The translations under genes and the position numbers were made by a program. The notes below the pieces were generated by a model that saw only the letters and a list, made by a program, of their open reading frames with translations, was not told the origin of the DNA and did no database searches. From Mesorhizobium_K quangtriensis (GTDB lineage: Bacteria; Pseudomonadota; Alphaproteobacteria; Rhizobiales; Rhizobiaceae), in assembly GCF_040081925.1 (NCBI RefSeq), contig NZ_JBEBMF010000005.1, positions 269,563 to 333,562 on the forward strand: 64,000 nt of DNA, written 5' to 3'. This document shows, piece after piece, positions 42,758 to 50,405 of the stretch (positions are counted from its first letter, which is position 1; each line of letters begins with the position of its first letter).

Positions 42758-43219
42758 ATGAGTATCCTGCGATCCGGAATGATGGCGGCGGCGTTGACGC
42801 TGGCGATGGCCGGCATTGCCTCCGCCGAGGTTCTGCGTTTCGATCTCGCGAAGACTCAATCCTGCGGATGCTGCGTCGCCTATGTGAAGCGGCTCGAAGC
42901 GAGGGGTCATGTGGTGGAAGCGCGAAACCTGCCGATGGCCACCCTGATCGAGATGAAGGTCGCAAGCGGCATCCCTCCGGAGATGACGAGCTGCCACACT
43001 TCGAAGGTCGCGGGCTACACCATTGAGGGGCACGTGCCGGTGGAAGACATCGAGCGCCTGATCGCTGAAGCCCCGGACGCGATCGGTCTCGCCGTTCCCG
43101 GCATGCCGGTGGGTTCGCCCGGCATGGAATATGGCGACAGCCGCGATGCCTATGACGTGTTCCTGATCAAGAAGGACGGCACGACCTCGGTGTTCCAATC
43201 CTACGCGGCGGTGGAGTAG
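42758..43219 (+). CDS. DUF411 periplasmic metal-binding protein
   Basis: 153 residues from ATG at 42758, with GGAGGACC upstream. Residues 1-23 are a signal peptide ending ASA-E. The DUF411 core has the thioredoxin-like SCGCCVAYVKRLEARGHVVE motif, EMTSCHTSKVAGYTIEGHVP and VPGMPVGSPGMEYGD. Cys and Met in these motifs suit copper binding. It belongs with the PCuAC and SCO genes in a periplasmic copper-delivery set. Confidence 0.92.
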   Translation: MSILRSGMMAAALTLAMAGIASAEVLRFDLAKTQSCGCCVAYVKRLEARGHVVEARNLPMATLIEMKVASGIPPEMTSCHTSKVAGYTIEGHVPVEDIERLIAEAPDAIGLAVPGMPVGSPGMEYGDSRDAYDVFLIKKDGTTSVFQSYAAVE

Positions 43220-43346
43220 TTTCCACACTCTTTCGGCGTTCGTCGGCAATCGAATCGTCTTTGATGCGAATCTAAGCCTCTGATTTCGCGTGGTTTTGAC
43301 CTGTTCCCCGTAGTGTCTCCCAGTCAACTCTGGGGAGAGTGGGAAC

Positions 43347-43958
43347 ATGGTCAGATCCATCCTGAGCGCGGTTGCGCTCGCGCTTTCGTGCACAATTGCC
43401 AACGCCAATGCGCTTCATCTGAATCCGACGCAGGCTGCGGCGTCCAGCATGGAAACGTTCGGCCGAACGACGATCCCGGTCGGCTACTACGAATATTGCC
43501 AGCGCTACAGCGAGCGGTGCGCGCGACCGGCCGACGGTTCCTCCGTCAGCCTGACACAGGAACGCTGGAAGGAGATCATCCAGATCAACAATGAGGTCAA
43601 CGCTGCGGTCGCGCCGCTCACGGACAAGGAGATCTTCGGCGTCGAGGAGCGCTGGGAATATCCCAGTGTCGTCGGCGACTGCGAAGACTACGCCCTCCAG
43701 AAGCGCAAGCGGTTGAACGAGATGGGATATCCACTCGGTGCGCTGCTGATGACCGTGGGAAAGGATGCGGATGGTGGCGGACACGCGGTGCTGACGGTTG
43801 TAACCGATCTGGGCGACTTCGTTCTCGACAACGTCGAACAGCGTGTGTTGCTCTGGAAGGATGCCGAAATTTATTTCCTGAAGCGGCAGTCCCAGACCGA
43901 CCCCAATGCCTGGGTCAGCCTGGTGTCGGGCTGGGGCAGGTTCATCCATCGCCCATGA
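43347..43958 (+). CDS. BTLCP-type transglutaminase-like cysteine proteinase
   Basis: 203 residues with a signal peptide (LSAVALALSCTIANANA). The catalytic triad of the bacterial transglutaminase-like cysteine proteinase family is present: C112 in VVGDCEDYALQKRKRL, H146 in GGGHAVLTV and D161 in FVLDNVEQRV. GRTTIPVGYYEYCQRYSERC is the usual N-terminal motif. These are periplasmic enzymes that cleave or crosslink peptide bonds. There is no operon partner; its end overlaps a small minus-strand frame. Confidence 0.93.
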   Translation: MVRSILSAVALALSCTIANANALHLNPTQAAASSMETFGRTTIPVGYYEYCQRYSERCARPADGSSVSLTQERWKEIIQINNEVNAAVAPLTDKEIFGVEERWEYPSVVGDCEDYALQKRKRLNEMGYPLGALLMTVGKDADGGGHAVLTVVTDLGDFVLDNVEQRVLLWKDAEIYFLKRQSQTDPNAWVSLVSGWGRFIHRP

Positions 43959-44136
43959 AGAATGCGGCTTCGACACCGGCCGCTAGCGCAAGAACATAGG
44001 TCGCGAACCCGCCATACAGCGCTTCCATCATGTTGTGCCCGCCCACAAGACAATACAGTCGGAACACCGTCGCGAGCGCCACGTAGGCGCCGGAAGAGGC
44101 GAACAGGAAGCAACCGAAACGCGCCAAGGCATGCAC
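43942..44136 (-). CDS. Possible small membrane protein
   Basis: 64 residues with a GTG start. Two hydrophobic segments (LFASSGAYVALATVFRLYCL and YVLALAAGVEAAFFMG) suggest an inner-membrane protein. It overlaps the proteinase gene by 17 bases and lies 50 bases below the CoxF-like frame on the same strand. No convincing ribosome site is visible, so it could be spurious. Confidence 0.4.
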   Translation of the reverse strand: MHALARFGCFLFASSGAYVALATVFRLYCLVGGHNMMEALYGGFATYVLALAAGVEAAFFMGDG

Positions 44137-44186
44137 TCCCCAGGATTCATGCCGAAACTATGGGACCGTTGTGGAAGGCACGCCAT

Positions 44187-44378
44187 TCACTGGTCGGTGA
44201 TCGCTCCTCCGTCGGACGCGGCCTGTCCGCTTTCCATCTGCATATGGGTGACACTCAGCACGAACATCGCGCCGACGAAGCCGGACAGAACAAGCAGCAG
44301 CAACAGGTTTCCGCGCTTGCGGCGCCGCATCACCACTCGGGACTCTTCGGTCGTCAGCCGCGGGATCGCTTCGGTCAT
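44187..44378 (-). CDS. Small CoxF-like single-pass membrane protein
   Basis: 63 residues from ATG at 44378, with GAAGGCATCC upstream. A basic, charged N-terminus (EESRVVMRRRKR) precedes one membrane helix (GNLLLLLVLSGFVGAMFVLS), then HMQMESGQ. The layout matches the small cytochrome-oxidase-associated CoxF-type proteins often found beside CtaG or SCO genes in alphaproteobacteria. The nearby PCuAC and SCO genes support this, but the similarity is too short to be sure. Confidence 0.55.
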   Translation of the reverse strand: MTEAIPRLTTEESRVVMRRRKRGNLLLLLVLSGFVGAMFVLSVTHMQMESGQAASDGGAITDQ

Positions 44379-44521
44379 TGGATGCCTTCATTCGCAACCT
44401 GGGTCACATGGTGCGACGGCCTTGCCGCCACATCCTGACTGAACAAAGGCCTGATCCACTGCTTCCGATGCGATCAATTGCCCCGAGAGCGCGTTGAAAT
44501 CGAAACCTCGCCTTAATCTTG

Positions 44522-45613
44522 ATGAACGATTCTTGCACGAATGGTATAGGCACTGACTTGATCGGCTGTGTGCCTATCAAATCGTCGGGTTGGAATCATT
44601 CATTGTTTCGTCGTGAATTCAGACTTTTTGGGCTACTGCTTCTCGCACTGCTGGTGACCGGCTGCGTGTCGGCAACGCTCGACGTCGACAGCAAGGCGAT
44701 CCAGCCCATTCCCGCAAGCCTTGTCGGCGAGATGAGCCGAAAAGCCATGTCGCCGCGGGATCCGATTCTTGTGCGCATCTTCAAGCAGGAGAGCGAACTC
44801 GAAATCTGGAAGCGCGACAGGACGGGTCGCTTCGCGCTTCTCAAGACCTATCCGATGTGCCGCTGGTCCGGAAAGCTCGGGCCCAAGACCCGCGACGGCG
44901 ACCGGCAGGCACCCGAAGGGTTCTACCACGTCACCGCGAGCATGCTGAACCCCGCGTCCCAGTATTACCTGTCCTTCAATCTCGGATACCCGAACAGGCT
45001 GGAAGCGGCCCTTGGTCATACAGGCGAAGCGTTGATGGTCCACGGGGCGTGTTCGTCGTCGGGATGCTACGCCTTGACCGACGAGGGCGTGGCGGAAATC
45101 TACGCTGTCGGTCGCGAAGCTCTTCGCGGCGGGCAGACGTCGTTCCAGGTCCAGGCATTTCCCTTCCGGATGACCGCCGGGAACATGGCCAAAAACCGCA
45201 ACGACCCGAGCTATCCGTTCTGGGTGAACCTCAAGCAGGGCTACGACCTCTTCGAGGTCACGAGGCGTCAGCCCACGGTTGGTTACTGTGGACGGCAATA
45301 CGCTTTCGCGCAAGGATCGCAAGTCGCGCCCAACGATCCCCTGGCCGCATGCCCGCCATCTGCGGTTCCAATCAATCCGGCGATAGCGGATCGGCGCGAA
45401 GCTGACGAGCGTGCGATCGAAGCCCTCGTGTCGTCGGGAACCGCGCTCTCCGCGCACGCCTATTCCGATGGCGGAATGCATCCTACGTTTCGCCGACTGC
45501 TGGAGCGGAACGGTGTGCAAGCCCTGTCCAGGCGAACATCGCTGTCTTCGGTGCCTGTGAGCAGACCCGACGCGGCACTCGCCGACCCGCACGATCCCGA
45601 GGCGGAGCGGTAG
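44522..45613 (+). CDS. YafK-type L,D-transpeptidase, probable lipoprotein
   Basis: 363 residues from ATG at 44522 (TTG at 44519 also possible). A hydrophobic run ends in a lipobox-like LLVTGC near residue 42, so the mature protein may be lipid-anchored. The YkuD domain is of the YafK/DpaA group, with catalytic motif MVHGACSSSGCYALTDEGV and GDRQAPEGFYHVTASMLNP upstream. Some relatives cut Braun-lipoprotein links rather than crosslink peptidoglycan. It is the first of three YkuD enzymes in 4.4 kb. Confidence 0.9.
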   Translation: MNDSCTNGIGTDLIGCVPIKSSGWNHSLFRREFRLFGLLLLALLVTGCVSATLDVDSKAIQPIPASLVGEMSRKAMSPRDPILVRIFKQESELEIWKRDRTGRFALLKTYPMCRWSGKLGPKTRDGDRQAPEGFYHVTASMLNPASQYYLSFNLGYPNRLEAALGHTGEALMVHGACSSSGCYALTDEGVAEIYAVGREALRGGQTSFQVQAFPFRMTAGNMAKNRNDPSYPFWVNLKQGYDLFEVTRRQPTVGYCGRQYAFAQGSQVAPNDPLAACPPSAVPINPAIADRREADERAIEALVSSGTALSAHAYSDGGMHPTFRRLLERNGVQALSRRTSLSSVPVSRPDAALADPHDPEAER

Positions 45614-45614
45614 G

Positions 45615-45947
45615 ATGCGCATGGTCCGGCTCTGCCTTGCTGCGCTCACCTTCCTGCTCTTCGCGGCAAACATCGTTGCGGCTACAGGCGTACGGGGCGT
45701 TGACGGGGGCGAGTGCTGGAAGGAATCCTTCGCAATTGAAGTCCTTTTTGCTGTCGATGGCGCCGCGGACGAGAGGGACGATCAGCGTGCTCAGGCTTCG
45801 CACGCGACGCCCTGCCACGACCACCCGTCTACCTCGGTGGACGCGAATTGTCCGAACCAGCGGATGATGACCGGCGTGCCTGCCTACGGCTCGGAGCCTG
45901 CGCTCGCCGCCGAGCCGGGGCGCGTTTTCGTACCTCCGCCCCAATAG
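45615..45947 (+). CDS. Small exported protein of unknown function
   Basis: 110 residues starting 1 base after the transpeptidase stop. Residues 1-22 form a signal peptide (CLAALTFLLFAANIVAA). The mature part has scattered His and Cys (GECWKESFAIEV, TPCHDHPSTSV, DANCPNQR), like the other small secreted proteins of this window. No family recognised. It is probably in the same transcript as the upstream transpeptidase. Confidence 0.6.
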   Translation: MRMVRLCLAALTFLLFAANIVAATGVRGVDGGECWKESFAIEVLFAVDGAADERDDQRAQASHATPCHDHPSTSVDANCPNQRMMTGVPAYGSEPALAAEPGRVFVPPPQ

Positions 45948-46055
45948 TTGTTCAACACCGCAGCCACGATCTGCGTCCCCATGCCGGGGCTGCGAATCGT
46001 GTGACTGAGTCCGTCCTCGCGGGGCAGCGCCCTTCGCGAGCACATTGTCTTTCCA

Positions 46056-46754
46056 GTGTTGAGAAGTTCTTTGACCGCATCAATTTCCTCTTCACTTTGC
46101 CGAAGGCAGTTCCTGGTGGGAGCCAGCGCATGTGCGACTGCCGCGCTGGCGGGCTGCACCACCGCGCCGCTCGAAATCACCACGCCTGCGGCGCTGGCAG
46201 TCGACCCGTCGTTCGTGACCATGTACGGCGCGATGCCTGACGAACAGTTTCCCATCCCAGCCGTCGATCTGTCGAAAGTCGACTCCAGATATTATCGCCG
46301 CCTTGTCGACGATCCCACCGGCGAAATGCCCGGTACCCTCGTCGTCGATACGCGATCCTTCTATCTCTATCTGGTCAGGCCGGGCGGGCAGGCCTTGCGC
46401 TACGGCGTCGGTCTCGGACGCGCCGGCTTCGAGTGGTCGGGTCGCGCACTCATCCAGTGGAAGCAGGTCTGGCCCAAATGGACGCCTCCGGACGAGATGA
46501 TTGCTCGTCAACCGGAACTCGCGAAGTGGAGCGCCGCAAAAGGTGGGCAGCCACCGGGCCTCGACAACCCGCTCGGCGCCCGTGCGCTCTACATCTTCCA
46601 GGACGGCGTCGACACACTCTACCGGCTGCACGGAACGCCCGAATACTGGACGATCGGAAAAGCCGTTTCGAGCGGCTGCGTTCGGCTGATGAATCAGGAC
46701 ATCATCGATCTTTACGACCGGGTGCCAGATCGAACGCCGATCGTCGTGCGGTAG
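46056..46754 (+). CDS. L,D-transpeptidase (YkuD domain) with lipobox
   Basis: 232 residues with a GTG start. Residues 1-34 are a lipoprotein signal with RRQFLVGASACATAALAGC. The catalytic motif is HGTPEYWTIGKAVSSGCVRL, with TLVVDTRSFYLYLV and GVGLGRAGFEWSG upstream. It should form 3-3 crosslinks in peptidoglycan or attach proteins to it. It is a close relative of the protein at 48358, and the two bracket DsbA and parvulin genes. Confidence 0.92.
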   Translation: MLRSSLTASISSSLCRRQFLVGASACATAALAGCTTAPLEITTPAALAVDPSFVTMYGAMPDEQFPIPAVDLSKVDSRYYRRLVDDPTGEMPGTLVVDTRSFYLYLVRPGGQALRYGVGLGRAGFEWSGRALIQWKQVWPKWTPPDEMIARQPELAKWSAAKGGQPPGLDNPLGARALYIFQDGVDTLYRLHGTPEYWTIGKAVSSGCVRLMNQDIIDLYDRVPDRTPIVVR

Positions 46755-46835
46755 GTGAGGTCAAATGCTGTCGAATCCCCTTGTATCTCAAGTCGCTAGA
46801 GGTCTTACGACCTTGGCTCAAAGCACGGAGCAATC

Positions 46836-47459
46836 ATGAAACGTCGTCTTTTTCTTGCTGGGGCCGGCGCCCTCGCTTTCACCCCGATGCGGGTTGCCGC
46901 ACAGCCTGCGCCGACAACCGAGGACCTGCTGAAGGCCGGCCCTTTGCCCGAGCAGTCCTTCGGCGCGGCTGACGCGCCGGTGACCGTGATCGAGTATGCC
47001 TCGATGACCTGCCCGCACTGCCGGACCTTCCATGTAGAGACCTGGCCGGCGGTGAAGGAAAAATACGTCGATCCAGGCAAAGTTCGTTTCATCATGCGAG
47101 AATTCCCATTCGACCCGCGGGCGTCGGGCGGCTTCATGCTGGCGCGCTGCGCCGGCGAAGACAAATGGTACGCGACGATCGATCTGCTCTATCGCAGTCA
47201 GGACAAGTGGGCGCGCGTTGCCGACGCTACCTCTGCATTCAAGTCAATCATGGGGATGACCGGCATGAGCGGCGGCGCGGTCGAAGCCTGTCTCAGTGAC
47301 CAGGCTCTCCTCGAAAAGGTGACGGCCGTCATGTTGAAGGGCCAGACATACGGCGTCGATTCCACGCCGACCTTCTTCATCAATGGCCAGAAGCACAAGG
47401 GCGCGCTCACAATCGAACAGTTCAGCGAGATCGTCGATCCGATGATCGTGGCACAGTAG
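46836..47459 (+). CDS. DsbA-family thiol oxidoreductase
   Basis: 207 residues, ATG at 46836. A short basic signal (MKRRLFLAGAGALAF) leads to residue 22. The active site is MTCPHCRTFHVETW with C59 and C62 (CPHC, as in DsbA), and the cis-Pro loop is VDSTPTFFINGQ. It introduces disulfides into exported proteins. It lies 82 bases after a transpeptidase and 10 bases before the parvulin gene, pointing to a shared envelope-folding unit. Confidence 0.93.
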   Translation: MKRRLFLAGAGALAFTPMRVAAQPAPTTEDLLKAGPLPEQSFGAADAPVTVIEYASMTCPHCRTFHVETWPAVKEKYVDPGKVRFIMREFPFDPRASGGFMLARCAGEDKWYATIDLLYRSQDKWARVADATSAFKSIMGMTGMSGGAVEACLSDQALLEKVTAVMLKGQTYGVDSTPTFFINGQKHKGALTIEQFSEIVDPMIVAQ

Positions 47460-47469
47460 GAGCCAGGCG

Positions 47470-48345
47470 ATGATCAAGACAGAACTCTCACGCCTCCGGC
47501 GGACATCTTTTGCAGTCGTTCTCCTTGCGGCATCCATGTCGGCAAGCCCGGCCAGCGCACAAGAGAACAAGGTCGTGGCGCGCGTCAACGGCGTTGAAAT
47601 CACGGCCGCCGACGTCGCGGTCGCGGCCGAAATGTATGCCAATCAATTGGGCAGCATGCCCGACGATGCGCGACTGTCGCTCCTCGTAGACGAACTGATC
47701 GCGCTCCGTCTCGCATCGGAAGCGGCGAAGGCGGCAAGCATCGATGACGACCCCGCCTACAAGCGCCAGATAGCATTCTTTGAGTCGCAGACGCTACGAT
47801 CTGTCTTCCTGGCTGGCGAGGTCGCCAAACGCGTCGACGACGCGGCTGTGCGAAGGGCGTATGACGACCAACTCGCGAGAATTCCACCTGTTGAGGAGTT
47901 GCGCCTGCGCCATATCCTCCTCGCGAGCGAAGCAGAGGCGCGCGACGTGATCACTGCGCTCGAAGGCGGCAAGGATTTTGCCGAACTCGCGGCCGAGCGC
48001 TCAGCGGACGAGGCGTCGAAAGCCGAAGGCGGCGATCTGGGCTACCTGGCTTCTGGACAGTCCATGGCCGAGATCGACGCAGCGGCGGCGTCTTTGCAGC
48101 CGGGGACCTACACGCGGGAGCCGGTCAAAAGTGCATTTGGCTTTCACGTCCTGAAGCTTGAGGAGCGCCGCACACGCCCTGCGGCTCCATTCGAGGCGCT
48201 GGCTGGTCAGATCAGGACATCGTTGGAGCAGGCGGCGACCCAGGCCATCATGGCCGAGGTTCGGACCGGAGCAGCCGTTGAGAAACTCGTGCCGGATGTC
48301 GCGCCGCCCGCCGCGGATGACGGCCACGATCATGGATCCGAGTAG
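47470..48345 (+). CDS. Parvulin-type peptidyl-prolyl isomerase, SurA/PpiC-like, exported
   Basis: 291 residues. A signal peptide ends near residue 27 (SASPASAQE). Residues 30-120 form the SurA-type N-terminal chaperone region, and residues about 145-235 the rotamase domain (ELRLRHILLASEAEARDVIT, GKDFAELAAERSADEASKAE, GGDLGYLASG, AFGFHVLKLEERR). The tail DDGHDHGSE is short and His-containing. It assists folding of exported proteins. It follows DsbA in a likely operon and precedes a third transpeptidase by 12 bases. Confidence 0.92.
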   Translation: MIKTELSRLRRTSFAVVLLAASMSASPASAQENKVVARVNGVEITAADVAVAAEMYANQLGSMPDDARLSLLVDELIALRLASEAAKAASIDDDPAYKRQIAFFESQTLRSVFLAGEVAKRVDDAAVRRAYDDQLARIPPVEELRLRHILLASEAEARDVITALEGGKDFAELAAERSADEASKAEGGDLGYLASGQSMAEIDAAAASLQPGTYTREPVKSAFGFHVLKLEERRTRPAAPFEALAGQIRTSLEQAATQAIMAEVRTGAAVEKLVPDVAPPAADDGHDHGSE

Positions 48346-48357
48346 GGCAGCCCGACC

Positions 48358-48924
48358 ATGATCAATCGACGGTTCGTGGTATTCGGACTTATCGGCGTGG
48401 GCACTGCGCCGGGCGTGGCGATGGCGCACAAGCCGAACAAGACCTTTGCGCTCGATCCGCAATACCAGCCCCAGTCGGTCACCGTCGATCCGGAATTTGC
48501 GTCCGGCACGATCGTGGTCGATCCGCGCAACAAGTTTCTCTATTTTGTCGAAGTCGCGGGCAAAGCACGTCGATATGGCGTCGGGGTCGGGCGGGCGGGG
48601 CTGGCCTGGTCAGGAACCGCGGAAATAGCGCGCAAGGCCAAATGGCCTTCGTGGACGCCGACACCGAACATGATCAAACGTGATCCCGGCAAATACGCCA
48701 GATATGCCGGCGGCATGAAGGGCGGACGCGGCAACCCCCTCGGATCGCGGGCGCTGTACCTTTACCGAGACGGCCGTGACACGTTCTATCGCATCCACGG
48801 GACGACTGAGCCCTGGACGATCGGGCGCGCTGTTTCCAATGGCTGCATCCGCATGCTCAACGAGCATGTCGAGGAATTGTACGAGCGCGTTCCGGTGGGT
48901 ACGAGCGTGATCGTGCTGCCGTGA
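48358..48924 (+). CDS. L,D-transpeptidase (YkuD domain), signal-peptide form
   Basis: 188 residues. The N-terminus is a Sec/Tat-type signal (RRFVVFGLIGVGTAPG) and the mature enzyme opens KTFALDPQYQPQSVTVDPEF. The catalytic motif is HGTTEPWTIGRAVSNGCIRM. It matches the protein at 46056 nearly block for block (GVGVGRAGLAWSG) but lacks the lipobox. The overlap with the FAD oxidoreductase (GTGA) suggests co-translation. Confidence 0.92.
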   Translation: MINRRFVVFGLIGVGTAPGVAMAHKPNKTFALDPQYQPQSVTVDPEFASGTIVVDPRNKFLYFVEVAGKARRYGVGVGRAGLAWSGTAEIARKAKWPSWTPTPNMIKRDPGKYARYAGGMKGGRGNPLGSRALYLYRDGRDTFYRIHGTTEPWTIGRAVSNGCIRMLNEHVEELYERVPVGTSVIVLP

Positions 48925-50015
48925 CGTCGCGCTTTGTCCTCGTCGTCGGCGCCGGACAGGCCGGCCTTGCCGCGGGCTATCATCTCAAGCGGGCGGGATT
49001 GCCGTTCGAGATCGTCGACGCGGGCAAGAGGATCGGGGATAGCTGGCGGAGCCGCTATGCGTCGCTGACCCTGTTCACCCCCCGCGCCTTCAGCGCGTTG
49101 CCCGGCATGGACATGCCCGGCGACCTCGACGGCTACCCGTCACGGGATGAGTTCGCCGATTATCTCGAAGCCTATGCCGAACGCTTCGACATTCGTGTCA
49201 CGCTGAATGCGAAGGTGACGTCGCTCGGCCAGTCTCACCAGGGATTCGAGGCCGCGCTGGAGAACGGACGGAGGATTCCGGCGAGCCATGTGATCATCGC
49301 AACCGGCGGGTTTCAGACACCCATCATTCCACCTCTGGCGCACGACTTCGAGACAGGCGTCCTGCACCTGACCGCCGTCAGCTACCGCGGTCCGGACCAG
49401 ATACCGCCTGGAAACGTGCTCGTGGTCGGCGATGGCGCAAGCGGGCGCGATATCGCGATGGAACTTGCCGGTTTGCGAACGGTGTGGCTGGCGACGGGAA
49501 AACCCCGGAAGCTCTTTCCCGAACGCATCCTTGGCCGAAGCATGTGGTGGTGGCTGGGGTTCCTGGGCCTGATGAAGGTTTCCGCCACTTCGGTGATAGG
49601 GCGCATGATGCGTCGCGCCGATCCGTTTCCCGACAGAAATCGAAACCTGCAGAGCCTGCGGCGGGCAGGCGTCCGCGTTGTGCCGCGCTTGGTTCAAGCC
49701 AACGAGCGGACCGCTACATTTTCGGATGATGGTAAGGCCGAAGTCGCTGCCGTCATCTGGACGGCCGGCTACAGGGACGAAACGGCGTGGATCGAGATAC
49801 CAGGCGCCTTGGATCCCCAAGGGCGCTTCCTGCACGGATCCGGCGTCTCGCCCGTCGCAGGACTATACTTCGTCGGGCGGCCGTGGCAGCGCAACCGCGC
49901 CTCCGCGCTGGTGATGGGTGCGGGCGACGATGCGGCGGTCATCGTCGATGCCCTGAAGGCTCGTTCCAGAAATATAGAATTGGACCCTACGTCGAGCGCG
50001 GAGCGAACAGAATGA
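48921..50015 (+). CDS. FAD-dependent NAD(P)-binding oxidoreductase (flavin monooxygenase-like)
   Basis: 364 residues with a GTG start. The N-terminal Rossmann motif VVGAGQAGLAAGYHLKRAG binds FAD, and a second VVGDGASGRDIAMELAGL binds NAD(P)H. GDSWRSRYASLTLFTPR follows, as in flavin-containing monooxygenase and CzcO-like proteins. IWTAGYRDE and FVGRPWQRNR complete the FAD region. CzcO-type enzymes occur beside cation exporters, but no known substrate can be read. The end overlaps the YnfA gene on the other strand by 29 bases. Confidence 0.88.
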   Translation: MTSRFVLVVGAGQAGLAAGYHLKRAGLPFEIVDAGKRIGDSWRSRYASLTLFTPRAFSALPGMDMPGDLDGYPSRDEFADYLEAYAERFDIRVTLNAKVTSLGQSHQGFEAALENGRRIPASHVIIATGGFQTPIIPPLAHDFETGVLHLTAVSYRGPDQIPPGNVLVVGDGASGRDIAMELAGLRTVWLATGKPRKLFPERILGRSMWWWLGFLGLMKVSATSVIGRMMRRADPFPDRNRNLQSLRRAGVRVVPRLVQANERTATFSDDGKAEVAAVIWTAGYRDETAWIEIPGALDPQGRFLHGSGVSPVAGLYFVGRPWQRNRASALVMGAGDDAAVIVDALKARSRNIELDPTSSAERTE

Positions 50016-50325
50016 GCAGCGCCGCGAGGATGGCCACCGATCCCCCTGCAATGTCCCACACATCAGGCTTCTGACCTTCCGCCACCCAGAGCCAGAAAAG
50101 CGATGCGACAATGTAGATGCCGCCATACGCCGCGTAGGCTCGACCTGCATGATCACTCGGAAGCAGGGTGAGCAGGTAGGCAAAGAGGACCAGCGAAACG
50201 ACACCGGGTGCAAGCCAGAGGATCGACTTGCCCTGACGAAGCCACGCCCAGAAGGCGACGCATCCGGCGATTTCCGCCAGCGCGGCCGCGACGAAAATCA
50301 GGGATGTGCTGAAAACGCTTGGCAT
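49987..50325 (-). CDS. YnfA-family (UPF0060) small membrane protein
   Basis: 112 residues from ATG at 50325; an upstream frame to 50505 is rejected. Four helices with family features FVAAALAEIAGCVAFWAWLR, WLAPGVVSLVLFAYLLTL and AYAAYGGIYIVASLFWLW. YnfA/Sugden-like proteins resemble small multidrug transporters and are linked to metal or biocide export in some bacteria. It lies 80 bases downstream of the ZntA-type ATPase on the same strand. Confidence 0.9.
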   Translation of the reverse strand: MPSVFSTSLIFVAAALAEIAGCVAFWAWLRQGKSILWLAPGVVSLVLFAYLLTLLPSDHAGRAYAAYGGIYIVASLFWLWVAEGQKPDVWDIAGGSVAILAALLILFAPRST

Positions 50326-50405
50326 GCTTATGTATTTCAGAGTCGGGTGGAAGCAGCCAATGGTCACGAAGGCTTGCTCGTGCCTTCGCAAAATGTTGAT
50401 CGGAA

